Assembly (NCBI GenBank): GCA_021788565.1
Contig: JAJYKO010000433.1
Coordinates: forward strand, 1-5,714
Source of the DNA: Chloroflexota bacterium
GTDB taxonomy: Bacteria; Chloroflexota; UBA6077
Length of the DNA stretch: 5,714 nucleotides
Direction of reading: 5' to 3'
The translations under genes were made by a program, and so were the position numbers. The notes beneath the pieces were generated by a model, which saw only the letters and a program-made list of their open reading frames with translations, did not search any database and was not told where the DNA came from. The first letter of the stretch is position 1. Every line of letters starts with the position of its first letter. This document shows positions 5,155 to 5,714 of the stretch, in pieces.

Positions 5155-5714
5155 CTAGTCGTTGGGATGGAGCATGACCCGATAGGCGCCCCCTTTGCGC
5201 TGCCTGAATGTCTCCAGCGCCTCACCGAACTGCTCCAGGGAAAAGTGGTGAGTGACGAGCGGCCCCACATCGACGTGGCCTCGAGACAGCATCTCCAGGC
5301 CGCGCCGGCAGATCCACTTCGGGTTAGCCACGGAGCCGAAGATGTCGAGGTGACCGCGAACGATCACGCTCAGGTCAATCTGCAGCTCTTTGCCGGGCGA
5401 AGTAGCACCGGCCAGCACGATGCGTCCCCCGCGCCGAGCCATCTGGATTGCCTGTTGAGCCGCTGCTGCCGTCCCAGCGAACTCGGCGACCACGTCGGCG
5501 CCCTTGCCATGGAAAAACTCCTTGACCTGCTGCGCAGGCTGCTCCAACTGAGAGATGTCCATCGCGGCGTCCGCCCCAAACTGCTCTCCCAGGGACAGCC
5601 TCTCCGCTCGGGAGCCCACCAGCAAGACTTTCCCGGCACCGAGGGCCCTGGCTAACTGAACGGCGACTAGCCCGATGGCGCCAGGGCCTACCACTGCGAC
5701 GCCATCGCCTGGCT
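5155..5714 (-). CDS. Zinc-type medium-chain alcohol dehydrogenase, C-terminal part (partial)
   Basis: The reading frame is open to the right edge, so only the last ~185 residues are seen; the N-terminal catalytic zinc-binding domain lies outside. The visible part is the Rossmann cofactor domain. It has GDGVAVVGPGAIGLVAVQLARALGA with the GxGxxG dinucleotide motif GPGAIG, then LLVGSRAERLSLGEQFGADAAMD, GADVVAEFAG and GGRIVLAGAT, and a C-terminal IFGSV...HHFSLEQFGEALETF typical of the threonine/sorbitol/butanediol dehydrogenase group. Serine-Arg (GSRAER) rather than an acidic residue after the second strand hints at NADP(H), but this is weak. It ends in TAG and is followed by 130 nt of repeats before the cyclase gene. 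The substrate is unknown. Confidence 0.88.
   Translation of the reverse strand, partial: PGDGVAVVGPGAIGLVAVQLARALGAGKVLLVGSRAERLSLGEQFGADAAMDISQLEQPAQQVKEFFHGKGADVVAEFAGTAAAAQQAIQMARRGGRIVLAGATSPGKELQIDLSVIVRGHLDIFGSVANPKWICRRGLEMLSRGHVDVGPLVTHHFSLEQFGEALETFRQRKGGAYRVMLHPND

Overview
The window is GC-rich bacterial DNA. All six protein genes that can be supported lie on the minus strand and read right to left. The lineage cannot be fixed from sequence alone. A lipoprotein solute-binding protein with a long Ala/Pro/Thr linker, an NHLP-type small protein and several dispersed intergenic hairpin or heptamer repeats would suit an uncultured environmental lineage such as Chloroflexota; that is a low-confidence inference.

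Order of transcription: (1) the C-terminal half of a zinc-type medium-chain alcohol dehydrogenase, cut by the right edge; (2) a 130-nt gap with short tandem repeats; (3) a cyclase-family metal hydrolase related to kynurenine formamidase and isatin hydrolase; (4) a 90-nt gap holding a palindromic repeat; (5) a 397-residue CxxCxxCC (YkgJ/FliB-like) cysteine-cluster protein; (6) a 114-nt gap holding a second copy of that palindromic repeat; (7) a 98-residue protein resembling NHLP (nitrile hydratase-like leader peptide) RiPP precursors; (8) after only 22 nt, a D-2-hydroxyacid dehydrogenase; (9) a 186-nt gap; (10) a TctC/Bug-family carboxylate-binding lipoprotein; (11) a leftmost 247 nt with no gene, which holds a strong stem-loop after the lipoprotein gene and then a near-consensus minus-strand sigma-70-type promoter with a perfect inverted repeat over its predicted transcription start. 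That promoter serves a gene lying beyond the left edge.

The two dehydrogenases, the cyclase and the carboxylate-binding protein together suggest uptake and catabolism of an organic or hydroxy acid, or of an amide or lactone that is ring-opened. The substrate cannot be deduced. The NHLP-like protein and the CxxCxxCC protein do not fit a simple catabolic operon and are the most interesting part. The NHLP-like protein keeps the leader signature, but its tail, where a core peptide is expected, is very short and lacks Cys, Ser and Thr. No recognised RiPP maturase, protease or exporter is present in the window.
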